In this document: piece by piece, positions 36,480 through 47,946 of the stretch
How positions within the stretch are numbered: the stretch's first letter is position 1
Layout: each line of letters starts with the position of its first letter
Assembly (NCBI GenBank): GCA_030180135.1
Contig: CM058237.1
Location: 35,175,126 to 35,239,125 of the forward strand
DNA from: Orychophragmus violaceus
Lineage: Eukaryota; Streptophyta; Magnoliopsida; Brassicales; Brassicaceae
Direction: 5' to 3'
DNA length: 64,000 nucleotides
The notes under the pieces: model-generated
The model's database searches: none
Told to the model about the DNA's origin: nothing
The model's input: only the letters and a program-made list of their open reading frames with translations
Position numbers and translations under genes: made by a program

Positions 36480-39400
36480 TACTGGAATCACCTATTCCTA
36501 TAATCCCTTCGTCGCTATATCTCGATATGGCATAAGGCAAGAGACTGTGTCATCCTTATTATAGCCAATATCATGTTCATCGAACTCCTGATCTATACTG
36601 ATGAAACAAACGACTGACAATCACCTCGTTTGAGCACGGCCATGCATTTTCTCAGTATCAAATCTTTAATGGGCCCTGAGATATTTATCTCCCGTTATGT
36701 AGGAGGGACAAATCCCATCTTGTTACATCCCTGTTTCTACACATACTTCATGATACGCCTAAGCAATGTCGTTATAGCCGCCATTTACGGAACGGCGTTT
36801 GAAAAGGTTAAAGAGCACCAATTCATATGCTAGAAAGCATGATGAACTCAGGTCTAAGGACTATACTCTATAGTCGTAATGAGAAACTCTCATGACACAT
36901 ATATAACTATCCTGTAGAGTTCTCATTAGCGGGTCATGTCCGATCATATGTTCACCAACATATATCTATGTGACTGACTGTGATACTAATATCATTGACT
37001 CCATGAAACTTAGTCAACAGTCACCTCACAAGCTAGTCTCTCGCGGTTGTCAGTGTCCCACTTTGACAATCTCGACTAGGGACAATCATAATTTATGTCA
37101 TCTTTTACTTATAGGGTTTCATGATCAATTCCTCAACTTGATGACCTATAAAATGGACATAAAATGCTTTGGGACCATTACTTAATTATCCAATAATTAA
37201 ATAATACCGATGTCAGTTTTAACTTACACAAACATTGCCATAGCATGTTTATATAAAGATTATAACATAACTAAAATAACTCCCACTGGAATCAAGATCA
37301 TCTGTTCAGATATCTTATACCTACAGCAACAGAATAAATCTCGTTCTTAGGTTGTGGGAGAGACTGCGGTGTTTTTGCTTGAAACAATTCCAACAAACCA
37401 CACCGCCATTCAGATAAAAGCACTATTCTACGGTCCACTGCTTGGAGCCCTTCCAACAGATAGCACCGTTATTCAGACAAAAGGATATGCCAGGTGGGAA
37501 CCGGGAATCTTCTTTGTCCGTCTAACTACTTTCAACTGGTTCGTCACTTTATCAGTTCACCACGAACCTATCCTTAGTGTTCCTCAAACACTTGGGATAT
37601 TTCTGGTAACTGTTCAGTGACTATTACCGGAACATATTGGTATTTTCTCGTCATGCTTTGTGCGTAAGCTGCATCTTGACGAGCGCAAAATATGGCATTC
37701 ATGATGGATTCTATTGCAGCAGCATTAGCAATCACACTCATTAATACTAGTTCAGCCATTGTTTAAAAAACACTTCATCTTGCTAATATTGTTACTAACT
37801 CAGCCAGTGTCCAAGACACTTCATCTCGCTTAGATTATTGCCATAAGACCTTTGGTATGAAGCCATTCTTGGAATTAAGCACATATGAACTCTCCAATAC
37901 CTTATCAACATAAGGAATTTGACATGATCCAATTAGCCTTTCTGATCCATTCCAGTGGATCCTTATTCCAAGAACTTTCCGGCCTTCTCCCATGTCCATC
38001 GTTAAATTTGACTTCCGACCCAAATCTTGACAAGACTTTAGCGTCGGAACGTCGTTTATGAGATTAAGTACATTACGTACATACGGTGTGAGAATTGCAA
38101 TTACGCTCCCACTGGTCTTCTTGTAGCCGCATGGTTTCATTTCTATTCTGATCAAGTCAAAACTCTTGACCACATTATCAGAATGTTGATTCCAACTCCA
38201 AGATGTTTGCTTCAATCCAGAAATGGATCAGTGAAACTAACATGCATACCCAGCTAATTTTTTGGAGTTGGGGCTCACCATCGCTTCTTTGAATTTCGTA
38301 TGCTCGTCACTTTTCAATGATCAACAGATCACGAAAATCGGCTACGAGAAATCACTCTCGAGTTAGTGACGGATCCTTTCGGATCTGTGAATTTCAGGCT
38401 CCACAGGTGTAGATCCTACAGCACTTTGTAGATCTGACCGCTGCTCTCCCTCAACAGGTTGAGCAGCCTCCTGTGTTTATCGAATTTCTTCGATGTGTAG
38501 TTTTACTCCCACTGTTCCTTTTGAAAGTACGATCTTTCTCAAAGACACAGTTCCGAACAACAAATCTTTGTTCTCGGATTGGTTATCAAAGTAGTAAGCC
38601 TCGGTTTCCTTGGGACAACCAGCGAGGTAGCACTTATCAGATTTGGGTTCAAGCTTATTAGCTATCATCCCCAAATCATCAGAAACAACTTACTTGAAAA
38701 ACTTCCAGTCCACATCCAATGTGGTGTCTTTCAATTGATTCTGATTGAAACCCTTTTCTGCGCAAAGATAGACATTTTAGAACGTATTCTTAAATGATTA
38801 TGGAAGATTCCTGTGACTCATCATTAATCGGAGCATATCTAATAAGATCCGATTCATTATGTCAGATGATCACCCAATTCTTGACTCAAGTATTTTCCTC
38901 CGCGATCTAATCGAGAATCTCAATACTTCTGTCAAATCGGTTCTTCACTTCATCTTGGAACTCCTCAAGGGATTCCGGCTCGTGTCTCATCAAATGAACA
39001 CAGCCATACTTATTGATGCCATCAATGAGGTGATGAAGTACAGAAGGTTTCCTCTGGCACTAATGCTCATCGGGCCGCATACATCAGTATGTGTAAGGCC
39101 CAATAAGCCTCTGGCCCGTTTCCTTTAGCTCTGCTAAAAGGGCCTTAGTCATTTGGCCCAGTGAACAGAATTCATATCTCAAATGATTAATAATCAAATG
39201 AGTCCAAAACTATGGAACTTTTGAATCCGCTTCACTCTATATGGTTAAACGACTATGCCAAAGAAAAGTCGAGTTCGAGTCATCAGACTTAAACCTTTAG
39301 TATTTGTGTTATATTCAAACTCACGCTGGTTTAAGATATAAAACTCATTCCAAACGGGGTGCTACCATATGATATTTCATTAAGATCTAAAGAACAAAAC

Positions 39401-39603
39401 TTGTCTTTTATCAAAATGAAAAACATCCAAATTCTTACAAGAAAATGAAAGACATCTCTGCACAAGGCAGATACATAGTAGCAATTACTTAATTTCTAAA
39501 ACCAAGTATGAAAGGTTCCTACAAGTGAAGAATCTCTACGGCTCATGCAGCAACCATTGCTCCATACCAGACACGCAGTTCCACTTGTCCTTTCTTCAAC
39601 GTT
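36480..39603 (-). pseudogene. Decayed pol and 3' region of Copia-C
   Basis: On the minus strand a DTSCGTDIF protease-like word follows gag out of frame. Integrase-type words include a CGPMSISARG-like stretch near 39080 and NKLEPKSDKC (38655). RT words are LTPYVRNVLNLINDVPTL (38120), where the YVDD catalytic box reads YVRN, and VLGIRIHWNGSERLIGSCQ (~37950). RNase H-like LNNGAICWKGSKQ (~37470) is followed by a second, similar LNGGVVCWN, a local duplication. Stops and frame changes occur throughout. About 850 bp next to the LTR is non-coding and matches the 3' region of Copia-A. Confidence 0.85.
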
Positions 39604-40518
39604 CTACTTTTGTTTAGGCCCTGCATATTTCAAAAATATCAGTACCACAACTAGTATCCAATACTCACGTAGAACTTGAAATAATAACACAATACCTGAA
39701 GAAGAAGTACCGTACATCTCCTTCATCTCTTGTGAATCTTCCAAGAATTTAATGCAATCTCTCTTCCAATGCCCTGACTCATCACAGTATAAGCACTTTT
39801 TAACACCAGATGGGCTAGACTTGGGCTTATAAGATGACACATGCTTATCCTGATTCCAAATCTGGACGGCCCTGCCTCTACCCTTGTCAACACAAGATTT
39901 TTCAAATCTTTTACCCTTTTCGATGTCTTGCTCTGCTGTTTTGATCATACCATGCAGCTCAGTCAACGTCTTTGTCAAGTTATTCTTGATATAGCTTTTG
40001 ACAAACTTATCATAACTAGACGGCAGTGACTGCAGAATGATGTCAGTAGCCAGCTCCAAGCTGACAAGACAATCCAGTCTCCCCAGGTTATCAATGTAAC
40101 CCATCATTTTAATGACATGAGGACTTACTGGAGCATCCTCTGGTAGCTTGCACCCAGTGAGAGACTTCACCATCTGGAATCTCTCAACTCGTGCCAGATC
40201 CTGAAACTTCAGTTTCAGGCTGGTGATCATCTCTATTGGCGACTCCATGTTCTCGTATTGACTTTTCAAGTCTGAGTTCATGGTAGCCAACATTAGACCA
40301 GGCACATCTACCGCATCGATATAATGCTTATTCCAAGCATCATATACTGCACTCGAGCGATTGGTCCCAAGCCTTTCTGGAAGAGCTTTCTCAAGGACAT
40401 AGTCCTTGCTCTCCTGCTTGAGGATTAATCTCAAATTTTGATACCAATCCAGGAAGTTGGATCCATTTAACTTGTCCTTCTCAAGGATGGATCGCAACGA
40501 GAAAGTAGTCTTAGACAT
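39604..40518 (-). CDS. gag: Copia-C gag polyprotein
   Basis: I start at the ATG at 40518 (MSKTTFSLRSILEKDKLNGS) because this aligns with the Copia-A/B starts and follows a TTCTTGGATTTCAG acceptor-like tract. The frame is open 15 codons further upstream. The 304-residue Gag has KLNGSNFLDWYQNL near the N-terminus, LPSSYDKFVKSYI centrally and the knuckle CLYCDESGHWKRDC (CX2CX4HX4C). The last ~30 codons are out of register with Copia-A/B because of a single-base deletion after SSSGI, so the protease is not in frame. The protein differs from Copia-A gag at many positions yet has no internal stop, which suggests long maintenance. Confidence 0.92.
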   Translation of the reverse strand: MSKTTFSLRSILEKDKLNGSNFLDWYQNLRLILKQESKDYVLEKALPERLGTNRSSAVYDAWNKHYIDAVDVPGLMLATMNSDLKSQYENMESPIEMITSLKLKFQDLARVERFQMVKSLTGCKLPEDAPVSPHVIKMMGYIDNLGRLDCLVSLELATDIILQSLPSSYDKFVKSYIKNNLTKTLTELHGMIKTAEQDIEKGKRFEKSCVDKGRGRAVQIWNQDKHVSSYKPKSSPSGVKKCLYCDESGHWKRDCIKFLEDSQEMKEMYGTSSSGIVLLFQVLREYWILVVVLIFLKYAGPKQK

Positions 40519-41998
40519 AAGCTGAAATCCAAGAAAAAACCAAGATTTAGTTATGCATTCCATGAGAAATCTTATCTAATAAGAAAACTCGCATTATATT
40601 CAAACAATGTTTCCTCAATGAATATAATGATCCAAGACCCATACTTTACCAAAATCTGAGTGGACGACTCGTCATCACCCAAAATTTAGTTATCTAGGTA
40701 AGCAAATCATCGCTAATTGTACCCAGTACAACTCTTGGTCGCAGATAAGACAATCCATGTCTCATCTACTCTGACGTCTCTGGGCCCAGAACTTCTGTTG
40801 GCCCAGTCAAGTAAACCAATCTCTTTAGTCTTGTGATCATCAACAGTCGCACTGCAAGTCTATCAATGATCACCTGCCTTACTCATGTAGTAGTGGATAC
40901 CAAGGACTCCAAGGCTATCCAACAAACGACACAAGACTTGACAGTAGACAAGATTTGGGCAAGACATCAAGGTTACTTGATATTTAGTTGAGGAAACTAA
41001 ACTCTGAAAGGTTAGCATATCAATCTCTTAGGTCATGTAATTGTTGATGTTAAGCACTGCAAGTCCATCAAAATTATTATCTGCCTTACTCACGTAATTG
41101 TGGACACCAAGCTCTTGGCTAGACCATCACACAATGAAATGAGTCTTGACAGTTGACCATATTGAAGCTAAGCTTTGATCAAGGTTTAAGTCTAGTTTGG
41201 TTTCTGCAAATTCAAGGTTCAATAACCAGAATTTCGAGCTCTGTGTCGATCGACGCAGACTATGTTTGTCGATCGACAACACCAAACTTAACCGGACTTC
41301 AATAACCGATTAATCCAATTAACCCGGTTAATTGAACCGGTCATGTCGATCGACACAACCCATGTGTGACGGTCGACATGGACCTAAACCGAAGACAGTT
41401 TTGATAACCGGTCCAATCCAATTGAACCGACTTATCAGATCAAACCGATCTTAACCAATTGGTTTATATTAATTGGGATAATTAGTTCAATTCAATTGAA
41501 CCAATTCATCCAATTCAAACCGTTTTAACCAGTTTATACTAATTGCGATAACCGGTCCAATTCAATTGAACCGACTTATCCAATCAAACTGATTTTAACC
41601 AAATCGGTTTATGCTAATTGAGATAATCAGTTCAATCCAATTGAACCAATTCAACCAATTTAAACCGATCTATTTGGACTTAACAAGGCATGATAACCGG
41701 TCCAATCCAATTGAACCGATTAACCATTCTCTAGGTCTGTGTCGACCGACACTCAAACTGTGTCGATCGACACTCGACCGAATCTGCTCTGTGTCGACCG
41801 ACACTCAACCTGTGTTGATCGACACAGTAGGCTTTCGGTTTTTCTTCGCAACACTAGGTGTGTCGGTCGACACTCTGCGAAAACACAGAATCGTTTTCGA
41901 TCTAAATCGATCTAACATGTTCTTATTCATACTATCTTATGAACGAATTTAAATCATCAAATTCTACTAAACAGGCTGATTCAATGATAAAACCCTAA
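40519..41998 (-). other. Leader of Copia-C with two repeat arrays
   Basis: Long non-coding 5' leader. At 41403-41730 a ~72-bp unit beginning GATAACCGGTCCAATCCAA recurs at 41403, 41477, 41547, 41622 and 41692, with alternate copies more alike (~145-bp higher-order period). TCGAYCGA motifs occur at 41247, 41270, 41346 and in a run of five at 41742-41870. No gene seen; the ORF at 41611-41952 is made of these repeats. Confidence 0.75.
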
Positions 41999-42011
41999 GG
42001 CTCTGATACCA
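41999..42011 (-). promoter_or_regulatory. Primer-binding site of Copia-C
   Basis: GGCTCTGATACCA on the plus strand = TGGTATCAGAGCC on the minus strand, one base from the LTR. Confidence 0.93.
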
Positions 42012-42012
42012 C

Positions 42013-42749
42013 TGTTGGAATTCCTAGCAGTGCCTAATCCGATTAGGCAACCCTAAGTCTGAATTCCGAGCCTAGGATCTCAGGGTTTAAGTAATTGAAT
42101 CATAGATCTGACCTCGTGATTACCTGGAGATTGGCAGCGGAAGATGAATCAGGTAAACGAGATCAGGAGCGATTCAGATGCCTCGCCTCTATCGTAGTCC
42201 ACACGCACACAAGCTGGAATCCGCCGGGATGCTAGCGCCGGGAATCGGATCTCTTGGGATTTATGTATTTTCTAGAGGAAGAGGATCAGTTTTTTTGTCA
42301 AGAAGAAACTGTCTGCGACGGCACGCTTACCCAGGTCGAAATATAAAACTCGTTTATATATTGACCTTTAGGTAAACCGAAACATCAGTTTCGGTTTCGC
42401 CCTAGTGTCGACCGACACACCTATTGGTGTCGATCGACACACGTCTTGTATCGATCGATGCACCAAGGGCATCGATCGACACATCTTTTAAAACACGATA
42501 TCAATGTGTATCCAATACACATTGATCGGATCATATGCCAATGATCAATCCCATACCAAGTATATCCAACTTGCTTAGGTGTGTGACCCTGTAGGTTCAC
42601 ACGATACCAGAAATGAGTTACAACTCATTTGTCATAAGCGGTTTCTAGCAAAACATTATGACTACCTAGTATCACATGAATTGTCCGATCTCGACAATAC
42701 AACTATCTCTAGAGTAAGTACAATGTGATTTCAGGACATAATCCCAACA
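42013..42749 (-). repeat. 5' LTR of Copia-C
   Basis: Aligns end to end with 35731-36467; the array of four motifs (~42407-42481) is conserved without change. Confidence 0.93.
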
Positions 42750-43924
42750 GGTATATCATGGTTTTTAAGGCTTTTGACCATGGTATATGTCTTTGTTATC
42801 GAGTCTTTATTGTGTTTAGGAGTTTGTTAGAGTCTTTTACAGGTTAAGGCACGTTTGGAGCATAATTGTACATTATGGCGCATTCTAGAGCTATTTGGAG
42901 CATTCGAGCGAGAGAGAAGAAATCAGAGTCGATATTTGAGTTGAGTGCCGATCGACACAACATTAGCATCGATCGACACAGAAGCCCATCAGATGATTCT
43001 CGCGGATTAATGAAGATTTGTGGAAATTGCATTTTGACCTAGAAGTTTCTCATAATTACAAAGAAGCTCAAAACGTGTTTAGACTTTATATTAGGGTTTT
43101 AAGCCATTATTTAGGCTAAGTTTTATTCCACATTCAGAGAGATTTAAAGAGCTTTGAAGGGCTGGTCTTGTACTCGACAGAGAAGAGATTTCGAACCCCT
43201 AATTCCTTACTTCTTTTATGATATTCATTATTCTATTCACCATGTATGTTGTTATGATTGCCATGTCGGAGTAGTTTACCTGTTAGGTTTAGGGATTCTC
43301 ATTAGGGATTTCATGGAATATTAGGTTAATATAATTGGGATTCATAACTTCTAGTTCTTCATCTAGGGTTGTTCTTAATGCATAATCTGAATTGGCCCCT
43401 TAGATTATTGATGTTAGGTTGATTTCCGTAACGACAATTGGTTAATTAGGTACAAAGAACCTAGATGAGAAATTTGACTATTTGCAAACAAATTTGGTTT
43501 AGGAGAATTGTGAACGAAAGAACCTCGATTAATGCATGTTTAGGATCTCTAGAACTCGCAATGAAAGTTGGTTTGCTAGGTTGCTAGACATAGATAGTAC
43601 TCGCAACAAAAGTTGGTTTCTTATGCTTATGTGATTCTAGTTCTAGAACAGTTCTTAATTTGATCCCGATTGATTGATTAGCTTGTATTCCTGATTTCCT
43701 GAGAACTCCCTTGACTTGACGCTTCGCTTGATTGATCACACTGTTTCATTTACTTTCCTGCATTATTTACTACTTATTCTATGCTGCTGCTTAGCTTAAT
43801 TCAAACATCTATAGACTATCGTAAGATTCTTGAGTCTTTATGGATTCGACCCCTATATACTACTAGTCACGTATGTGCACTTGCAATGTAACTCTAGGGA
43901 TTAAACTCTGAGCATATCACTTAT

Positions 43925-44499
43925 CCATGTTAAAAATCATCTTCAGATCACCCACATTCATAATTATAGTCCCCTTCTTGCATTCAATCATCGCACCGCA
44001 GTAGCTAAGAATGGCCTACCCAAAATAAGTGGATCCTTTGGTTCCTCTCCATACTGCAGAACCACAAAGTCCGTAGGAATCACACAATTACCAATCCTGA
44101 CTGGCACATCCTCCAACACTCCTTCAGGGATCCGGATAGTCCTGTCAGCTAGAACCAATGAGATATTATAGTAGACATGAAATCTGTCATCCCAAGCTTC
44201 TTAGCAACAGAGAATGGCATAAGGTTCACACTAGAATCAAGATCACACAATGACCTCTCAAGTCTATCTCTGTAGATAGCACAATCCAACACAAAGCTCT
44301 CTGGATCTTTCAGTTTCTCAGGAATCTTGTCATGAATCACAGCACTACATACTTTTGAGATCATCAGCACACTCTCCTCATCAGTCATTTTACCAGCAAG
44401 CATGTCCTTGAGACATCTCTTCATCACAGGAGTAGTCTTCAGATTATCAATCAAAGGTACTTCAATCACACCTTTTTCTTGATTTCCTTGCATTTGTTC
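43925..44499 (-). pseudogene. Protease region of Athila-1
   Basis: The minus-strand frame 44493-44149 contains LKDPESFVLDCAIYRDRLER and then CDLDSSVNLMPFSVAKKLGM. This is the retroviral-type aspartic protease of Athila elements, where CDLG(A/S)S is usual; here the Gly after DL is Asp. Downstream sequence continues the domain in another frame to the CTTAT duplication at 43920-43924, where Athila-2 interrupts it, and rejoins at 29116. Confidence 0.8.
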
Positions 44500-45279
44500 A
44501 ACTGCAGCTCGTACTTAGACCACCTGGGGTTCTTAGGAAAAGGAACCTTAGGCTTATAGATAGTCTCATCAGCTTTCTTCAGTTTCTGTGTATCTGAATT
44601 CTCTGCAATCGCCTTGCGTCGATCGACGATCGACACTAGGAGTGCGTCGATCGACGCTCGGCTCTGGTGCAACGACCTCCTGTTTAGCTTGGGTTCAGAT
44701 TCTTCATCCGCGATCTGCATCGATTGATGCTGTTGTGCATAGATCGATTCTCTCTGCAACTCACGTATTTCATCTTCCATCTCCTCAGTCTCAACGATTT
44801 CCTCCAACCTTAGACCCTTTTTCTGAGCAGGAACGACCTCTATACCACTTCCCAACGTAATTGCATGCACTGGTACTTCGGATTAGCATCAGTTCGTCCC
44901 GGGAGAGATCCATCTTGCCTCTTTACAAACCCAACAGTCTGTGCAACTGGAACATCCAATTTCTTCACATGAGTGCTTAAGGCATTTATCTTCCCATTCA
45001 TATCCAAGTACAAAGCATCCATCTTTCCATTGAAGTCAATTGTACTCTTCTGCTGTCCTTCCAGTAGCTGCTCCAATAAACCCATCAACTTATCAGACTG
45101 CTCATTTTGAGGAGGAGCAGGTTGATATGATGAAGATCCATAGTTCCTGGTGAAGTTATTAGTGTTGTTTCCAGGGCTGCTTTTACTCCGATAAGGCGTA
45201 GGAGTGAAACCAGAGAAGTTTTGATTACCTGTGAAGATACTTCTCTTACCCACTCCATTGTAGTCACCTCTGCCTTGTT
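44500..45279 (-). pseudogene. C-terminal gag segment of Athila-1
   Basis: Frames 45253-44840 (NYGSSSYQPAPPQNEQSD, KMDALYLDMNGKINALSTHV) and 44870-44466 carry the C-terminal Gag region. The same NEQSDK and DFNGK words occur in Athila-2 gag at ~32930-33010. A run of TCGATCGA-type motifs at 44617-44660 encodes ASIDALLVSIVDRR in frame, with a further pair at 44717-44755. It is separated from the N-terminal half by a solo LTR. Confidence 0.85.
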
Positions 45280-46491
45280 GATAGGTCTCGAGTTTTACCC
45301 TATACTAACTGCAAGTACACAGTATATCAATTGTAGTACTTAGGGATCGAATCCACGAGGACTCTAGGCAACGATAGGATTAAGAACTTAAAGAGATTAA
45401 AACTAGGAGAAAACAAAAAGCAAATTGTATTGATTTAATTAAAAAGCAAGCGAGAAAGTAAACAGGTAGCAGGTTGTTGTTTGTAAGCAATAAACTAAGG
45501 GCGCTAAGTCTAGGGCGTTCTCAGGAAATCAGACAAGCAGATAAATCATTCAGTCATGATCTAATTAAACTCAGTTCTAGAACTCAAAACACAGATATAG
45601 AGTTAACCAAATTCCTTTGAGAGAATTCTCTAAGTCTAAGTGCAGCAATCCAAATTCCTTTACAATTACTAACAATTTAAACCAGGTTTGATTCCAAGTT
45701 TGATATGTTCACAATCTAATTAAACCAAATTCCTTTGCGAGTAATTAAATTGCTCAACCTAAATAGTTCAGATTCTAAACCACACTGTCGTGTCGTATTT
45801 AGCAACCTAAGATCTAGATTCTAATTGATCAGGTCAGAACTAGCATTAAACACAATTTAGTTTGAAGAACATCTATTGATGTGAATCCTTAACTGAATTA
45901 ATTATATCTAGCAAGTCATGAAATCCCTATGAGAAACCCTAAACCTAACTATGAAACTACTCAGACATAGATGATGTAAACATAATCAATGAATTAATAG
46001 AAATCATAAAAGAGATTAGAATACAAAAGGGGGTTCGAAAATTTCTCCAAAACGAATGTAGTACAGGATCAGATCAGCCCCAAAAGCTCTAAAAAATCTC
46101 TACTCTAAGTTATGATAGCGTATGTAAAACTGAAGCTAAAGACCTAATTAAATAGCTAAAACACGACTTGGGGCTTCTGTGTAAATATCTGGAACTTCTT
46201 GGCATTTTTGCAATATTAGAAATCTTCATTAAACCGCCGAGAGTCTGGCCCAACTCGCTATGCATCGATCGATGCAGGTGTGCAATGATCGACACAATAC
46301 TCTGTTTCGGACAGTGAACACAGTCTCTCGGGTCAAATCTCCAAAGTGCTCCAATTAGCTCCATAATCTCCACTTTTGCTCCAAACGTACGTGTACCTAA
46401 TAAAACCTGCAAAGGACTCTAAAAGAACACCAAAAGACACCAAAACAGACTTATATCATGACATAAAACCGGTAAAAACCATGATATATCA
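45280..46491 (-). repeat. Solo LTR of an Athila-family element, in Athila-1 gag
   Basis: 1212 bp, TGATAGGTCTCGAG...GATATATCA, with CTTGT on both sides (45275-45279 and 46492-46496) and no internal region. It carries a motif pair at 46260-46300 (GCATCGATCGATGCA, then a weaker copy). It splits gag. Confidence 0.94.
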
Positions 46492-46496
46492 CTTGT

Positions 46497-47704
46497 TGAT
46501 TCCCAAATCTATATTCCTGAAAAACAGCTCCAGCAATGAAATTCACATCCTCTTCTTCGCAGCCTTCATCAGCCTCAAATACCTCAACATCCTGAGCAAA
46601 ATGAACATTCTTTTTCCCAATAAACATGCTCTGAACAGAGCCAATCTTTCTCTTCGTATCAACTATCTGCGAGCTATCAGCTTTCCCACCAGATTTTTGC
46701 CTTTCCAGATCAGCGTTCTTAATGCTATTGATGCACACCAAGTACTCAATCAGCTCCTTAGCTTGCTCTGGAGATTTAGTGTTGAAGTTTCCATTGCTTG
46801 CAGCATCCAAAGCCATCTGATACCACAAATCAACTCCTCTGAAGAAAATGCCCAACAGCTGAAACTCAGAGAAACCATGATGAGGGGAATCTCTATGGTA
46901 CATATTAAACCTCACACAAGCTGTTTTCAAGGCCTCTGTAGGTCCCAATTTGAATGTCCAAAGCTCCTGTCTAAGCTGATCAGATCTACCATCATCATAA
47001 AAATGCCTCAGAAACTTTCTTTTAACCGCATCCCAAGTGGCCAGAGTCCCATGTGGAATCTGCTTCAGCCAGTTTGCAGCTTCTCCTCCAAGAGAGTGCG
47101 GGAAAAGCTTACAGTTCAGTAAGTCATAGCTCACTCCATTATGCTTCATTCCAATGACTAAAGACTCAAAGTTCTCTATGTGATACATAGGTTGCTCATG
47201 TGGGAGTCCATGAAAGAGGTGTTGTCCCACAAGCGTGTAGTATGAAGTCTTCAGCTCAAAGTCATTCCGTGCAAACACAGGAGTTACAATCGCAGACTTG
47301 TTAGCATAGGACACATCAGACCTGTTGTAATCAGCTAGTGTCCTCCCAGCTGGAGGATCAGGAGCATTGGGTGGCGGAGGTGGCGCTTCAACTCGTGGAT
47401 TTTTCTGTCCACCTGCGCCTCCACCTTGAGCTTCTGCATCAGGATTAACAACTTGTCTTTCATCTTCACGGATCACAATCACGTTTTCTTCAGCATCAAT
47501 CCTTTGTCCCTGATTATTGTAAGGATTCTTTTGCAAATCCCTCAGAACACCTTATGCATCTCGAACCAAAATCAAAGCATTCAGATTCATCATCTTAACC
47601 GGCTTCTGATCTTTCCTTTTTTTCCTTTCTAACCTTGCAAGTTCCTCAAGTCTGAGATTCACGTGTTCCTTGTCCGGATTACTTCTAGCTGCATGATTTG
47701 GCAT
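46497..47704 (-). pseudogene. gag: N-terminal gag of Athila-1
   Basis: The start at 47704 (MPNHAARSNPDKEHVNLRLE) is inferred by alignment with Athila-2. A TAA near 47550 breaks the frame, and the long 361-codon frame 47536-46451 follows. It contains a Pro-rich linker (APPPPPNAPDPPAGRTLADY) and the retrotransposon-gag core GGEAANWLKQIP, WDAVKRKFLRHFYDD and FNMYHRDSPHHGFSE, typical of Athila/Gypsy capsid. The last codons of that frame run into the solo LTR. The overlapping plus-strand ORF at 46376-47122 is a shadow. Confidence 0.88.
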
Positions 47705-47930
47705 GCACCAAACTGTTCACGACAAGCGTCAAACGATGCACAGGTCCGCAAAGATTGATTCAGTTCGTGGGTGCGTCGATCGATTCTCAAGAGCGTCGGT
47801 CAATGAACGTGTCTTATCGCAAACCTGAAACATGCAAAGACAGAAAGAAAACAGAAAATTAGTAACAAAAATAAAAACGAAAAACTAGCCTAAACTCTAA
47901 ACTCAAATCTATCGAAGACTCAAAAGAGCC
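47705..47930 (-). other. Leader of Athila-1
   Basis: Short stretch between PBS and gag start with four degenerate TCGAT-type motifs at ~47727-47810; no gene. Confidence 0.7.
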
Positions 47931-47946
47931 CCCAGCAACGGTGCCA
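47931..47946 (-). promoter_or_regulatory. Primer-binding site of Athila-1
   Basis: Minus strand TGGCACCGTTGCTGGG, six bases from the 5' LTR. It differs from the TGGCGCCGTTGCCGG copy at 56825 by CpG-type transitions. Confidence 0.9.

Larger units (their letters stand above)
35731..42749 (-). mobile_element. Copia-C: gag-only Copia LTR retrotransposon
   Basis: Two 737-bp LTRs (35731-36467 and 42013-42749) have about 11 differences. The PBS (minus strand, 42011-41999) lies next to the right LTR and the PPT (36479-36468) next to the left, so the element reads on the minus strand. The target is GATAT at 35726-35730 and GGTAT at 42750-42754, one mismatch, probably a later mutation. The interior contains a leader with repeats, a 304-codon gag and decayed pol. 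It is related to Copia-A and -B but clearly diverged from them. Confidence 0.93.
29122..43919 (+). mobile_element. Athila-2: gag/protease-only Athila derivative
   Basis: 5' LTR is 29122-31479 (with a solo LTR inside) and 3' LTR is 35725-43919 (with Copia-C inside). TSD is CTTAT at 29117-29121 and 43920-43924. PBS TGGCACCATTGCCGG is at 31486-31500 and PPT at 35711-35724. The 4.2-kb interior has gag and protease remnants, then passes directly to the post-pol GGGAGCCAACCCACTAG stretch; RT, RNase H, integrase and the env-position ORF are missing. It inserted in the protease region of Athila-1 in the opposite orientation. Confidence 0.94.
35725..43919 (+). repeat. 3' LTR of Athila-2, split by Copia-C
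   Basis: The first six bases TGATAT (35725-35730) are separated from the remainder (42755-43919) by Copia-C and one copy of its target. The rejoined LTR is 1171 bp against 1174 bp for the 5' LTR. A motif pair is at 42947-42985, as in the 5' LTR. Confidence 0.93.

Noticed and set aside
46376..47122. 248-codon plus-strand ORF
   Set aside because: It is antisense to the Athila-1 gag core, which has recognisable capsid motifs on the minus strand, and it runs into the solo LTR.
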